DNA of 64,000 nt. Origin: Bacteroides sp. Lineage in GTDB: Bacteria > Bacteroidota > Bacteroidia > Bacteroidales > Bacteroidaceae. The position numbers and the translations under genes are program-made. A model generated the notes under the pieces. The model did no database searches. It worked only from the letters and a program-made list of their open reading frames with translations, and was not told the origin of the DNA. The stretch is taken from positions 161,106 to 225,105 of the forward strand of contig DXWV01000044.1 of NCBI GenBank assembly GCA_019416685.1. The letters are read 5' to 3'. This document shows positions 1-9,000 of the stretch, piece after piece; position 1 is the first letter of the stretch; every line of letters begins with the position of its first letter.

Positions 1-638
1 CAGATGTAGTGAATCAGTTTATTACTGTAGCCCGTCACACATACGATCCACAGAATGGGTTGTATCGCCATGCTTGTGATGTGAGTCGCCAAGAACGTTG
101 GGCCGATCCTGTAACGGGACAATCTAAACATAGCTGGGGACGTGCTATGGGATGGTATGCGATGGCTTTTGTTGATGCACTCGATTTTATTCCGAAACAT
201 GAAGCGGGACGTGATTCAATGCTTGTCATTCTTAATAATATAGCAACGCAGGTAAAACGAATTCAGGACCCTAAAACCGGATTGTGGTATCAGGTACTTG
301 ACAAGAGTGGCGAGAAAGGAAACTATCTTGAATCTTCCTGCTCAACCATGTTTGTATATGCCTTGTTCAAAGCGGTACGTATGGGATATATTGATCAGTC
401 TTACCTGGATGTGGCATTGAAGGGGTATAGAGGTATTCTGGATAACTTTATTGAAGTAGACAATGACGGTTTGGTGACTATAACGAAAGCCTGTGCTGTT
501 GCCGGATTGGGTGGAAAGAACTATCGTTCGGGAGATTATGATTATTATATTAATGAAACGATTCGTGATAATGACCCGAAAGCTGTAGGGCCATTCATTA
601 TGGCGAGTCTTGAATACGAACGTTTACAGAAAAAATAA
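1..638 (+). CDS. GH105 unsaturated rhamnogalacturonyl/uronyl hydrolase, C-terminal part (cut by window edge)
   Basis: The frame is open to the left edge (codons D-V-V precede the first possible GTG at 9), so about 210 C-terminal residues are visible and the true start is outside the window. The segment with WADP, SKHSWGRAMGWYAMA and ALDFIP matches the GH88/GH105 six-hairpin fold, where the aromatic-rich WGRA.GW stretch lines the active site. The family removes the 4,5-unsaturated uronic acid left by pectate or rhamnogalacturonan lyases. The stop overlaps the ATG of the following pectinesterase gene by one base (TAATG), so the two are almost certainly co-transcribed. The substrate (homogalacturonan or RG-I ends) cannot be decided without the N-terminal half. 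Confidence 0.85.
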   Translation, partial: DVVNQFITVARHTYDPQNGLYRHACDVSRQERWADPVTGQSKHSWGRAMGWYAMAFVDALDFIPKHEAGRDSMLVILNNIATQVKRIQDPKTGLWYQVLDKSGEKGNYLESSCSTMFVYALFKAVRMGYIDQSYLDVALKGYRGILDNFIEVDNDGLVTITKACAVAGLGGKNYRSGDYDYYINETIRDNDPKAVGPFIMASLEYERLQKK

Positions 639-1594
639 TGGGAAAGTTAGCGAGAGTAAGTCTATTGTTGCTGTTAGTTTGTATCGGAACGGTACAAGCA
701 CAGCAGAAACAAGATACGATTGTAGTGGCACGTGATGGTACCGGAGAATATCGTACTATTCAGGAGGCGGTTGAGGCTGTTCGTGCTTTTATGGATTACA
801 CCGTTACTATATATATAAAGGATGGGGTTTATAAAGAAAAGCTGGTTATTCCTTCATGGGTTAAGAATGTACAATTGGTAGGTGAGAGTGCCGAGGGTAC
901 TATTGTTACATATGATGATCATGCTAACATTAATAAGATGGGTACTTTTCGTACTTATACTATTAAGGTAGAAGGGAATGATATTACTTTCAAGAACCTG
1001 ACTATCGAGAATAATGCTGCGCCGCTTGGACAAGCGGTAGCGCTACATACAGAAGGTGACAGATTGATGTTTGTCCATTGTCGTTTTCTGGGAAATCAGG
1101 ATACGATATATACCGGCAGGGAAGGAGCACGTTTACTCTTTACCGATTGTTACATAGAAGGAACTACCGATTTTATTTTTGGTCCTGCTACTGCACTCTT
1201 TGAGCGTTGTACTATTCATAGTAAACGAAACTCTTATATAACAGCCGCTTCTACTCCTGAAAATGTAGCGTTCGGTTATGTATTCAAAAGTTGTAAACTG
1301 ACGGCTGCTCCTGGAGTAACTAAGGTCTATTTAGGGCGTCCCTGGCGTCCATATGCATCTACTACTTTCCTCAATTGTGAGTTTGGAAGTCATATCCGTC
1401 CTGAGGGGTGGGATAATTGGCGCAATGTAGCAAATGAAAAAACAGCCCGTTATGCCGAGTTTGGAAATACAGGTGAAGGTGCTGTAACTACCGAAAGAGT
1501 GAAGTGGGCAAAACAATTGACTCCTAAAGAAGCTTTGCGTTATACGATTGAGAATATTTTCACGGATAGTAGCAATTGGTATCCGTATAAATAG
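638..1594 (+). CDS. Secreted pectin methylesterase, CE8
   Basis: A 318-residue protein with a signal peptide (about residues 1-21, ending VQAQQ) followed by one right-handed beta-helix CE8 domain. CE8 landmarks are in order: GVYKEK near 60, GQAVAL near 131, QDTIY near 154, DFIFG near 177 and LGRPWRPY near 232. The Asp of QDT, the Asp of DFIFG and the Arg of LGRPW are the known catalytic residues, so it should be active. It demethylates homogalacturonan so that lyases and polygalacturonases can cut. Length is normal for a single-domain bacterial CE8. It overlaps the upstream GH105 by one base. No lipobox is seen, so it is probably periplasmic. Confidence 0.92.
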   Translation: MGKLARVSLLLLLVCIGTVQAQQKQDTIVVARDGTGEYRTIQEAVEAVRAFMDYTVTIYIKDGVYKEKLVIPSWVKNVQLVGESAEGTIVTYDDHANINKMGTFRTYTIKVEGNDITFKNLTIENNAAPLGQAVALHTEGDRLMFVHCRFLGNQDTIYTGREGARLLFTDCYIEGTTDFIFGPATALFERCTIHSKRNSYITAASTPENVAFGYVFKSCKLTAAPGVTKVYLGRPWRPYASTTFLNCEFGSHIRPEGWDNWRNVANEKTARYAEFGNTGEGAVTTERVKWAKQLTPKEALRYTIENIFTDSSNWYPYK

Positions 1595-1863
1595 TTGAAA
1601 GAATACAATATTTCCACATAATTAATCAGTTTCTACACAACATAGAATGATATCTGCCATAGATTTGTATCCGATGATGTTATGAGAATCCGTTGTTACC
1701 TTTTTGATAACTATAAGAAGCATAGAAAATAGACTCCTACTCTTATACCAATACTATTCCGTATGGGTGGAAAATCAAAAAATGGTAATTTTATAGAATA
1801 AAAGAGAAGTCTTCCCTCCGCAATAAAGTCGTGATGACTTATGGGGATGATGTTCTTTGCAGA

Positions 1864-1905
1864 AGAGGGTGTACCAGTTTCCCTGTACACCCTCTGTTTC
1901 TTTTT
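1864..1905. terminator. Bidirectional terminator between convergent genes
   Basis: An 11-bp perfect inverted repeat (AGAGGGTGTAC at 1864-1874 and its complement at 1885-1895, 10-nt loop) is followed by a T-rich run on the + strand. It sits just before the stop codon of the convergent cupin gene and could serve both directions. The remaining 270 bases after the pectinesterase (1595-1863) show no ORF or further structure that I can support. Confidence 0.75.
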
Positions 1906-2245
1906 ATTTTAAGAAGTCTGCTCGCATCGGACTGAAACAGTCAATCAGTATCCCGGCTTCCAGACAAACGCATCCATGCTCTGCGTCAGGTTCAATATAA
2001 ACACCGTCTCCGGTTTCTACTATCTGTTTTTCACCGTTTACGGTGAATTCAAATTTACCGCTTGCCACGTATGTAGTTTGGGTGTGGTAGTGAGTATGTG
2101 GTGTTCCTATAGCTCCTGTTTCAAACTTTACCTTTACCAGCATCACCTGTCCGTCGTATCCCATAATCTGGCGAACAACCCCTTCACCTGCCGGTTCCCA
2201 TACTTTTTCCTTCTCTAAAATGAATGTTTTACTTCTTGTTTTCAT
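1904..2245 (-). CDS. kdgF: KdgF-like cupin, unsaturated galacturonate linearisation
   Basis: A 113-residue, signal-less single cupin. The first cupin motif TPHTHYHTQTTYVASG (near residues 48-63) supplies the metal-binding His residues, and the second has PDAEHG (near 87-92). The C-terminal stretch IDCFSPMRADFL is typical of KdgF. KdgF proteins open the 4,5-unsaturated galacturonate released by GH105/GH88 enzymes to the linear ketone that enters the DKI/KDG pathway, which fits the GH105 gene close by. It is transcribed divergently from the CE12-CE8 gene with its own promoter. A generic cupin with another small-molecule substrate is the alternative. Confidence 0.8.
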   Translation of the reverse strand: MKTRSKTFILEKEKVWEPAGEGVVRQIMGYDGQVMLVKVKFETGAIGTPHTHYHTQTTYVASGKFEFTVNGEKQIVETGDGVYIEPDAEHGCVCLEAGILIDCFSPMRADFLK

Positions 2246-2268
2246 ACTTCAAATTTTAAAAACCTGTT

Positions 2269-2297
2269 CAAATATACAATTATTCCACCTAAAACAA
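2269..2297 (-). promoter_or_regulatory. Promoter of the kdgF-like gene
   Basis: Read on the minus strand, TATATTTG (2269-2276) matches the Bacteroides -7 consensus TAnnTTTG exactly. A TTG (2295-2297) lies 18 bp upstream in the -33 position. The gap to the ATG is about 23 nt. Confidence 0.6.
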
Positions 2298-2338
2298 CGG
2301 TTTTTATACGCCATTCAGCTAAAAACTCTGTAAGTTTG
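2281..2338 (+). promoter_or_regulatory. Promoter and putative regulator-binding repeat of the CE12-CE8 gene
   Basis: TAAGTTTG (2331-2338) is a perfect -7 box. Upstream, CCACCTAAAACAACGG (from 2285) closely resembles CCACCTAAACCAACAG upstream of the GH28 gene ending at 49590. The proximal half-site ends at 2306, exactly 24 nt before the -7 box, as at the other pectin promoters here. The proximal copy is weaker than at the susC promoters. The region overlaps the divergent kdgF promoter, so one regulator could serve both. Confidence 0.55.
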
Positions 2339-2366
2339 CACAACAATATAAATAAGTTCGACAAAA

Positions 2367-4094
2367 ATGAAAAATAAACTGGTGGCTCTACTGAGCTTGT
2401 TCTTTCTTTTATCTGCTTTCAAAGCAGATAAACCGGTGCTTACCATATTTATGATAGGCGACTCTACAATGGCCAACAAAAATATTACAGGTGGTAATCC
2501 GGAACGTGGGTGGGGGATGATGCTACCCGGATTTTTCAGTGAAGAAGTACGTATTGACAATCATGCGGTAAACGGACGTAGCTCTAAAAGCTTTATTGAT
2601 GAAGGGCGCTGGGACAAAGTGATTTCCCAGGTGAATAAAGGGGATTATGTCATTATTCAGTTCGGACATAACGATGAAAAGCCCAAAGAAGACCGACATA
2701 CTGTACCAGGAACGACTTTTGACGCTAATCTGCGCCGTTTTGTAAATGAAACCCGGGCAAAAGGGGGGATACCTATTCTTTGCAATGCAATTGTACGTCG
2801 TAATTTTGTCCGTCCGCTGGATGAAAGTATAACGAAGGATACGCGTCATGATGCCGGAGAAATAGAACCGGCTCAGGAGGGGGATACTTTATTTGATACA
2901 CATGGCGCCTATCTTGAATCTCCCCGCAATGTGGCAAAAGAGTTGGGAGTGCCCTTTATTGACATGAATAAAATTACTCATGATCTGGTGCAGGGGTTGG
3001 GGCCGGTAGAATCTAAAAAAATATTCATGTGGGTAGCCCCCAATAAGGTGCCGGCTTTCCCGAAAGGGCGTGAGGATAATACACATCTCAATGTATATGG
3101 GGGGCGTGTAGTAGCTGGTTTGGCAGTAGATGCCATTGCCAAAGTAGTTCCTGAATTGGCAAAGTATGTTCGTCATTACAATTATGTGGTGGCGCAGGAT
3201 GGTAGTGGTGATTTCTTCACTATCCAGGAGGCTATCAACGCAGTGCCTGATTTCCGCAAGGATGTGCGTACTACTATTCTTGTTCGCAAAGGTATATACA
3301 AAGAAAAAGTTGTGGTACCCGAGAGTAAGATTAATGTTTCACTGATAGGACAGGACGGTGCTGTGATTTCTTATGATGATTATGCCAATAAGAAGAATGT
3401 TTTCGGAGAGACCAAGGGAACTTCCGGATCATCTACCTGCTATATTTATGCTCCTGATTTTTATGCAGAGAACATCACCTTTGAAAATACTGCCGGACCT
3501 GTCGGGCAAGCTGTAGCTTGTTTTGTCTCTGCTGATCGGATCTTTTTTAAAAATTGCCGGTTCCTTGGTTTTCAGGATACACTCTATACATATGGAAAAA
3601 ACAGTCGTCAGTATTATGAAGACTGTTACATAGAAGGTTCTGTCGATTTCATATTTGGCTGGTCTACTGCTGTTTTCAATCGTTGCCATATTCATAGCAA
3701 GAGAGATGGTTACGTTACAGCCCCCTCTACCGATGCAGGAAAGAAGTATGGATATGTATTCTATGACTGTATGCTTACTGCCGATGATAGCGTGAAAGGC
3801 GTTTATCTTTCCCGTCCGTGGCGTCCCTACGCGCAGGCAGTATTTATTCGTTGTAATCTGGGCAAACACATACAACCTGCCGGATGGCATAATTGGGGGA
3901 AAAAGGATGCAGAGAAAACGGTATTCTATGCCGAATATGAGAACTTTGGAGAGGGTGCCAATCCAAAGGCCCGTGCTTCTTTCTCTCATCAGCTCAAAAA
4001 TCTGAAAGGATATCAGATAGAGGAAATCCTGACCGGAGAAGATGGATGGAACCCTGTAAAGGATGGAAATGCATTGGTAAAAGTAGTGCGATAA
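2367..4094 (+). CDS. Bifunctional pectin esterase: CE12 SGNH acetylesterase fused to CE8 methylesterase
   Basis: 575 residues with an N-terminal signal (residues about 1-20). Residues ~25-265 are an SGNH/CE12 rhamnogalacturonan acetylesterase-type domain: GDSTM near 31, NGRSSKS near 68, GHND near 100 and DNTHLN near 237 give the Ser, Gly, Asn and Asp-His blocks. Residues ~270-565 are a full CE8 domain: GQAVAC near 380, QDTLY near 403, DFIFG near 427, LSRPWRPY near 481 (Ser where the family usually has Gly). The fusion would remove acetyl and methyl esters from the same pectin stretch. It is followed after 14 bp by an alpha/beta-hydrolase gene, so both probably share a transcript. Confidence 0.9.
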   Translation: MKNKLVALLSLFFLLSAFKADKPVLTIFMIGDSTMANKNITGGNPERGWGMMLPGFFSEEVRIDNHAVNGRSSKSFIDEGRWDKVISQVNKGDYVIIQFGHNDEKPKEDRHTVPGTTFDANLRRFVNETRAKGGIPILCNAIVRRNFVRPLDESITKDTRHDAGEIEPAQEGDTLFDTHGAYLESPRNVAKELGVPFIDMNKITHDLVQGLGPVESKKIFMWVAPNKVPAFPKGREDNTHLNVYGGRVVAGLAVDAIAKVVPELAKYVRHYNYVVAQDGSGDFFTIQEAINAVPDFRKDVRTTILVRKGIYKEKVVVPESKINVSLIGQDGAVISYDDYANKKNVFGETKGTSGSSTCYIYAPDFYAENITFENTAGPVGQAVACFVSADRIFFKNCRFLGFQDTLYTYGKNSRQYYEDCYIEGSVDFIFGWSTAVFNRCHIHSKRDGYVTAPSTDAGKKYGYVFYDCMLTADDSVKGVYLSRPWRPYAQAVFIRCNLGKHIQPAGWHNWGKKDAEKTVFYAEYENFGEGANPKARASFSHQLKNLKGYQIEEILTGEDGWNPVKDGNALVKVVR

Positions 4095-4108
4095 TTAAAG
4101 TTTGTGCA

Positions 4109-5260
4109 ATGTTGAAACGAATCAGTTTTTGCTTGTTGAGCTTCATTTCATTGGCAGGTGTGGCACAAGAGATATCTTCTTATGAAATAGAAAAAGATTA
4201 TCCTGTTTTTCTCGATCAGATAAAGCAGGAACTTACCTATCCTATGGCTTGGGGAAATAGTCCGTTGACAGATTTTTCCATTTGGCGGAAAACTGTTCGT
4301 GCTACTGTATTGGATGCTATGCTGACTCCTCCTCCTGTTGCCAGGGAATATAATATGGAGGTGGTATCTGTAGAGCATCGTTCCGGATATGAAGCCCGTA
4401 AGATTCGTTTCAATCTTTCTGCCTATTCCCGTGTACCTGCTTATTTACTTATACCTGAGGGAGAAGGACCTTTTCCCGCTGTTGTATTACTCCATGACCA
4501 CGGAGCACATTTCTCCATTGGAAAAGAAAAAATGATTCGTCCTTTTGAAGTCGATTCTCTGGTGTTGTCGGATGCTGACAAGTGGGTACATCAATGCTAT
4601 GATGATCAGTATGTAGGTGATTATCTGGCTTCCAAAGGCTATGTGGTGATTTCTATTGATGCCCTTTTCTGGGGAGAGCGCGGGCGCAAGGAAGGTGTAC
4701 GTTATGAAAGCCAGCAAGCATTGGCTTGTAGTTTTGAGATGCTGGGACGCAGTTGGAGTGGATTCATTTCTTATGAAGATATGTATACCACTGATTTTCT
4801 GGCTTCTTTGGAAGAAGTAGATGCGCGTCGAATCGGTTGTATGGGATTCTCGATGGGTGCCTATCGATCTTGGATGCTTTCGGCTCTGTCTGATAAAATA
4901 AAAGCCGGAGCGGCTGTTTGTTGGCTTACGACGACGGAGTATCAGCTCTCTCCCGACTATGGACGTGGTAAAGGAGATTCTAATTATGCCAATGTACTTC
5001 CCGGATTAAGGCGTTATCTGGATTATCCTCACATTGCTTCTATAGCTTGCCCCAAAGCGATGCTTTTTTTTAACGGCCGGAAAGATAAACTCTTTCCGGT
5101 TCCGGCTGTAGAAGATGCTTATGCACAGTTACATCGGGTCTGGAAGAGCCAGTCTGCCGATGATAAACTGATTACCAGACTATGGGATTTACCTCACTTC
5201 TGTAGTAAAGAGATGCAGGAGGAGATACTGATATTCTTTAATAAGCAACTTGCAAATTAA
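4109..5260 (+). CDS. Secreted alpha/beta-hydrolase, probable carbohydrate esterase
   Basis: I chose ATG 4109 (MLKRISFCLL...) because it opens a clear signal peptide ending GVAQE. The longer frame from 4046 overlaps the preceding gene. The 383-residue protein has the nucleophile elbow GFSMGAY near residue 245, an oxyanion-region motif HDHGAH near 130 and a C-terminal LPHFC His. These suggest the Abhydrolase_7/acetylxylan-esterase-like group. Bacteroides pectin methylesterases of the CE19 type also have this fold and I cannot separate the two possibilities. The immediate upstream neighbour is the CE12-CE8 fusion, so a third pectin ester-removing activity is likely. It ends at the border of a MITE-like repeat. 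Confidence 0.75.
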   Translation: MLKRISFCLLSFISLAGVAQEISSYEIEKDYPVFLDQIKQELTYPMAWGNSPLTDFSIWRKTVRATVLDAMLTPPPVAREYNMEVVSVEHRSGYEARKIRFNLSAYSRVPAYLLIPEGEGPFPAVVLLHDHGAHFSIGKEKMIRPFEVDSLVLSDADKWVHQCYDDQYVGDYLASKGYVVISIDALFWGERGRKEGVRYESQQALACSFEMLGRSWSGFISYEDMYTTDFLASLEEVDARRIGCMGFSMGAYRSWMLSALSDKIKAGAAVCWLTTTEYQLSPDYGRGKGDSNYANVLPGLRRYLDYPHIASIACPKAMLFFNGRKDKLFPVPAVEDAYAQLHRVWKSQSADDKLITRLWDLPHFCSKEMQEEILIFFNKQLAN

Positions 5261-5434
5261 GAAACTGTTTTGATTTTATTTTAGCCTCCTTCTGAGAGTT
5301 TTTTTTGAGGATTTTATCTGTTTTAATGAGGAGCATAGTGGGCTATGTGACGAATGAAAACAGGTAAAAAGACCGAAAATAAAACTCAGAAGGCGCTAAT
5401 AAAAACTTTTAAAAATAAACTCAAGACAGTTTCT
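5260..5434. repeat. MITE-like foldback element, copy 1
   Basis: About 175 bp with imperfect terminal inverted repeats (AGAAACTGTTTTGA on the left, TCAAGACAGTTTCT on the right) and nested inner palindromes, with TTTTAATGAGGAGCATAG in the middle. It clearly resembles 19515-19688: both share TTTTTGAGGA..., GAGGA.ATAG.GGGCTAT.TGACGA and AAAAAGACCGAAAATAAA-type blocks and have the same length. There is no ORF. It starts at the stop codon of the esterase gene and may also terminate its transcript. Confidence 0.75.
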
Positions 5435-5559
5435 AAATTCCTGCTCAGATCTTAATCCGTTTTGTGCTAAATGGTGTTTGTCATTGCCATTCATCTCTTT
5501 CTCCGGTATCGATAAAGTCCTGTCTTGTAGAGGAACGTATGAGACCTCGGTGAGTAACG

Positions 5560-5654
5560 TTGTTTTAGATGTACATGTAAAGCAGTACGACATGTACATG
5601 TGGAACGGTACGACATGTGCATGTGGAGCAGTTAAACATGTACATGTAAAACAA
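5560..5654. repeat. Array of four ATGTACATGT cores at 23-bp period, copy 1
   Basis: ATGTACATGT (or ATGTGCATGT) begins at 5569, 5592, 5615 and 5638, exactly 23 bp apart. The array is itself palindromic: it opens with TTGTTTTAGATGTACATG and closes with ACATGTAAAACAA. A second array with the same spacing and flanks lies at 58641-58736. A wider inverted repeat (ATCCGTT 5455-5461, AACGGAT 5753-5759) may mark the outer ends. Two ORFs of 118 and 109 codons cross it on opposite strands but have low-complexity translations and I do not call them genes. The rest of 5655-6024 shows nothing more. Confidence 0.7.
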
Positions 5655-6051
5655 AGCTGTGCACCGGAGAAAGAAACGTTCTTTTCTGAGAAAGGCAAAA
5701 TGCAACACCGGACAATCCATGGCATACAGATGAGACAGATCAGGTGGATAATAACGGATCTCTTATTTTATTCATTGGTAATCAGAGAGAAAGAAAATCA
5801 GATCTGTCTTATCCGTTTCATATGTGTGTTATAGAAAACACAAAACCATTTAGGTCATTATTTATGAGAATTCAAAACTTAAACAAACGTTGGACCTTAG
5901 CCGGTATAAAATAAACCCTAAACTTGCAAACTTTAGCTTGTAGCTTACCACATTACCTACTTCTTTTCATGCTAATACCTTGTTAAAAAGAACACAAAAA
6001 TAGAGTGAAATTCGGTTTAATTTGTATCTTTACAGCATGGAAGTTTATAAA

Positions 6052-9000
6052 ATGATGAGAAGAATCTTATTTCTGATAGCATTTTTGAGTATCGCGCTGG
6101 CGACTGATGCCCAGCGTAGCTGTTTCTTCACCCATTATTCTTCGGAGGAAGGTCTGTCTCAGAACACTGTAATGAGCATTCTGCAGGACCACAAAGGTAA
6201 TCTCTGGTTTTCTACCTGGGATGGAATAAACCGCTTTAACGGATACTCTTTTAAGACTTATAAAGCACGGCAAGGAAGTTTTATCAGCTTGACTAACAAT
6301 CGTGTCGACCGTATGTACGAAGACCCCGGTGGCTTTTTGTGGTTGCTGACTTATGATAACCGTGCTCATCGTTTTGATCCGCGTACGGAGACTTTCGAAC
6401 AAGTACCTGCTGCCGGTCAACCGGGTAGTACTTCCAATGTAAATACAATCACTGTACTCCCTTGCGGCACCGTTTGGTTACTTACCGAAAATGATGGTGC
6501 CATCCGTGTGACTACGCCTGCAGGGGCAAACCACCTCTCTACTGACATTTATTCGGCAAAGTCCGGACTTTTCCCTGCTACGAAAGTTTTTAAAGTATAT
6601 CAGGATGCCAACAATAATGAATGGATACTCACGGATAATGGCTTGGGGCTGATTCGTCCGGGGGAGAAAAATCCGGTTTCTTATTTTGTAGAGACCAAAG
6701 AACGGTTTTCTGATCCCAAACAGGCATTCTACGCTGTACAGGAGAATGATGCGGAGATTTGTTTTGGTTCGGATAGGGGACGTGTGTGGCGTTACCAGAA
6801 AAAGAACGGTCAGTTTGAGTTACTTGAACTCCCTACTCGTTCGCGCATTGCTTCTATCAGTGCAGTAGGAGGGGATAAGGTAGTTATAGCCACTTCTACC
6901 GATGGTTTCTTTACTTACAATCTGAAAACTAAAGAATACATACATTATTCCCATATTACTTGTCGTAATTTACCTACCGCACCTATTATTTCGGCTTATG
7001 TAGACAAATCTTCCGAAGTATGGTTTGAGCAGGAAGAGCCCGGAGTAGTAGTTCATTTCAATCCGGCTACCGGAATATTAAAACGAGAGCAGATACGTGT
7101 AGAACCTACTGCCGCCGACCGTTCGCGCCCTTCTTTTCATATTCACGAAGATGTCAACGGATATCTTTGGGTACATCCTTATGGCGGAGGTTTCTCTTTT
7201 TATGATCGCAAAGAGCAACGGCTTGTACCTTTTTATGATGAATTAGGAAGTGACGACTGGCGCTTTTCCAATAAAATTCATTCTACTTTTTCAGATAAAC
7301 AAGGCAATTTATGGATCTGCACTCATTCCAAAGGATTAGAAAAGGTGACTTTTCGTTCAGTCCAGTTTAGTATGTTGACTCCTGAAGAGCATAGTTATGA
7401 ATCATTGAGCAATGAAGTACGTGCACTTTGTGAGGACAAGCATAAAAATATATGGGTTGGATTGAAAGATGGGCGTCTTCGTGTGTATGATGCAAACCAT
7501 AAATATTTGGGCTTCCTGACCGAAGCGGGTACTGTTTCACTTTCCGGTGTGCCAATGAAAGGTACGGTCTATGATATTACTCAGGATTCAAAAGGAATAC
7601 TTTGGATTGCTACAAAGGGCGATGGATTAGTACGTGCCGAGTCGGTTGCACCCAATGGATTATCCTGCAAATTATCCCGTTACCGGTATGATGAAGATGA
7701 TATGTATAGTCTGAGTAATGACAATGTGTATTGCGTTTACGAAGATCATAACGGAAGAATCTGGGTAGCGACCTTTGCCAACGGAATCAACTATATATCA
7801 AAAGATAAAGCCGGTAATACCATTTTTGTCAATCATCGTAATAACCTGAAAGGATATCCGATTGATCTTTGTTATAAAACCCGTTTTATTACATCGGACA
7901 ACAATGGGCATCTCTGGGTGGGAACCACAGCCGGAGCAGTTGCCTTTGATGAGAATTTTAAAACTCCCGAAGAAATTCAGTTCCATCACTTCTCTCGTAA
8001 TCCGAATGATGCAAAGAGTCTGAGTAATAATGATGTGCACTGGATTATTGCCACGAAGAAGAAAGAGCTTTATCTTGCTACTTTTGGAGGAGGCCTCAAT
8101 AAACTTCTTTCTATTGATAAAGATGGAAACGGGGTGTTCAAATCGTATTCCGTGCTTGATGGGTTACCTTCTGATGTGCTGCTTTCCATCCGTGAGGATA
8201 AGAAGCAGAATTTATGGATGAGTACGGAGAATGGTATTAGTAAATTCATTCCCGGCGAAGAGCGTTTTGAAAATTATGACGACCGTAGTATCACTTTCCG
8301 TGTACGTTTCAGTGAAGCAGCTTCGGCTGTTACCTCCAAAGGGAAAATGCTTTTCGGTGCCAGTAATGGTATTTTCATGTTCGATCCTGATTCTATCAAC
8401 AAAAGTCGCTTTGTACCTCCCATTGTATTATCTAAGTTGGTGATAGCCAATCAGGACATTGTTCCGGGCGAAGGATCAGTATTGAAGGTAGGCTTGGACG
8501 ATACAAAAGAACTGGTACTTTCTCATAAAGAAAATATTTTTGCCATTCAGTATGCAGCACTCGATTATACGAATCCACAGAATATTCAGTATGCTTATAT
8601 TCTTGAAGGTTTTGAACATCAGTGGACGTATGCCGACCGGCTGCGTAATGCCACCTATACTAACTTGCCGAAGGGACATTATACATTTAAAGTACGTTCT
8701 ACCAATAGTGACGGTGTGTGGGTGGACAATACCCGGTTTCTCGACATCGTAGTACTGCCGTCATTCTGGGAAACCCCACTGGCCTATTTCCTTTATGTAT
8801 TGTTTATTCTGCTTGTGATTTTCGTGGCTGTTTATATCCTCTTTACCATTTATCGGTTGAAGCATGAAGTGTCTGTTGAACAGCAGGTTTCGGATATCAA
8901 ACTGCGTTTCTTTACTAATATATCTCACGAACTTCGTACTCCGCTGACACTTATTGCCGGCCCTGTAGAGTATGTATTGAAGAATTCTAAATTACCGGAA

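Noticed and set aside
2523..2849. Many antisense ORFs within esterase, HTCS and susC genes
   Set aside because: They mirror long, well-supported coding frames and show no family motifs.
5478..5834. 118-codon ORF on + and 109-codon ORF on - across the ATGTACATGT array
   Set aside because: Translations follow the repeat (Met/Tyr/His-rich, no domain), both strands are open only because of the palindromic array, and no promoter or initiation context fits.
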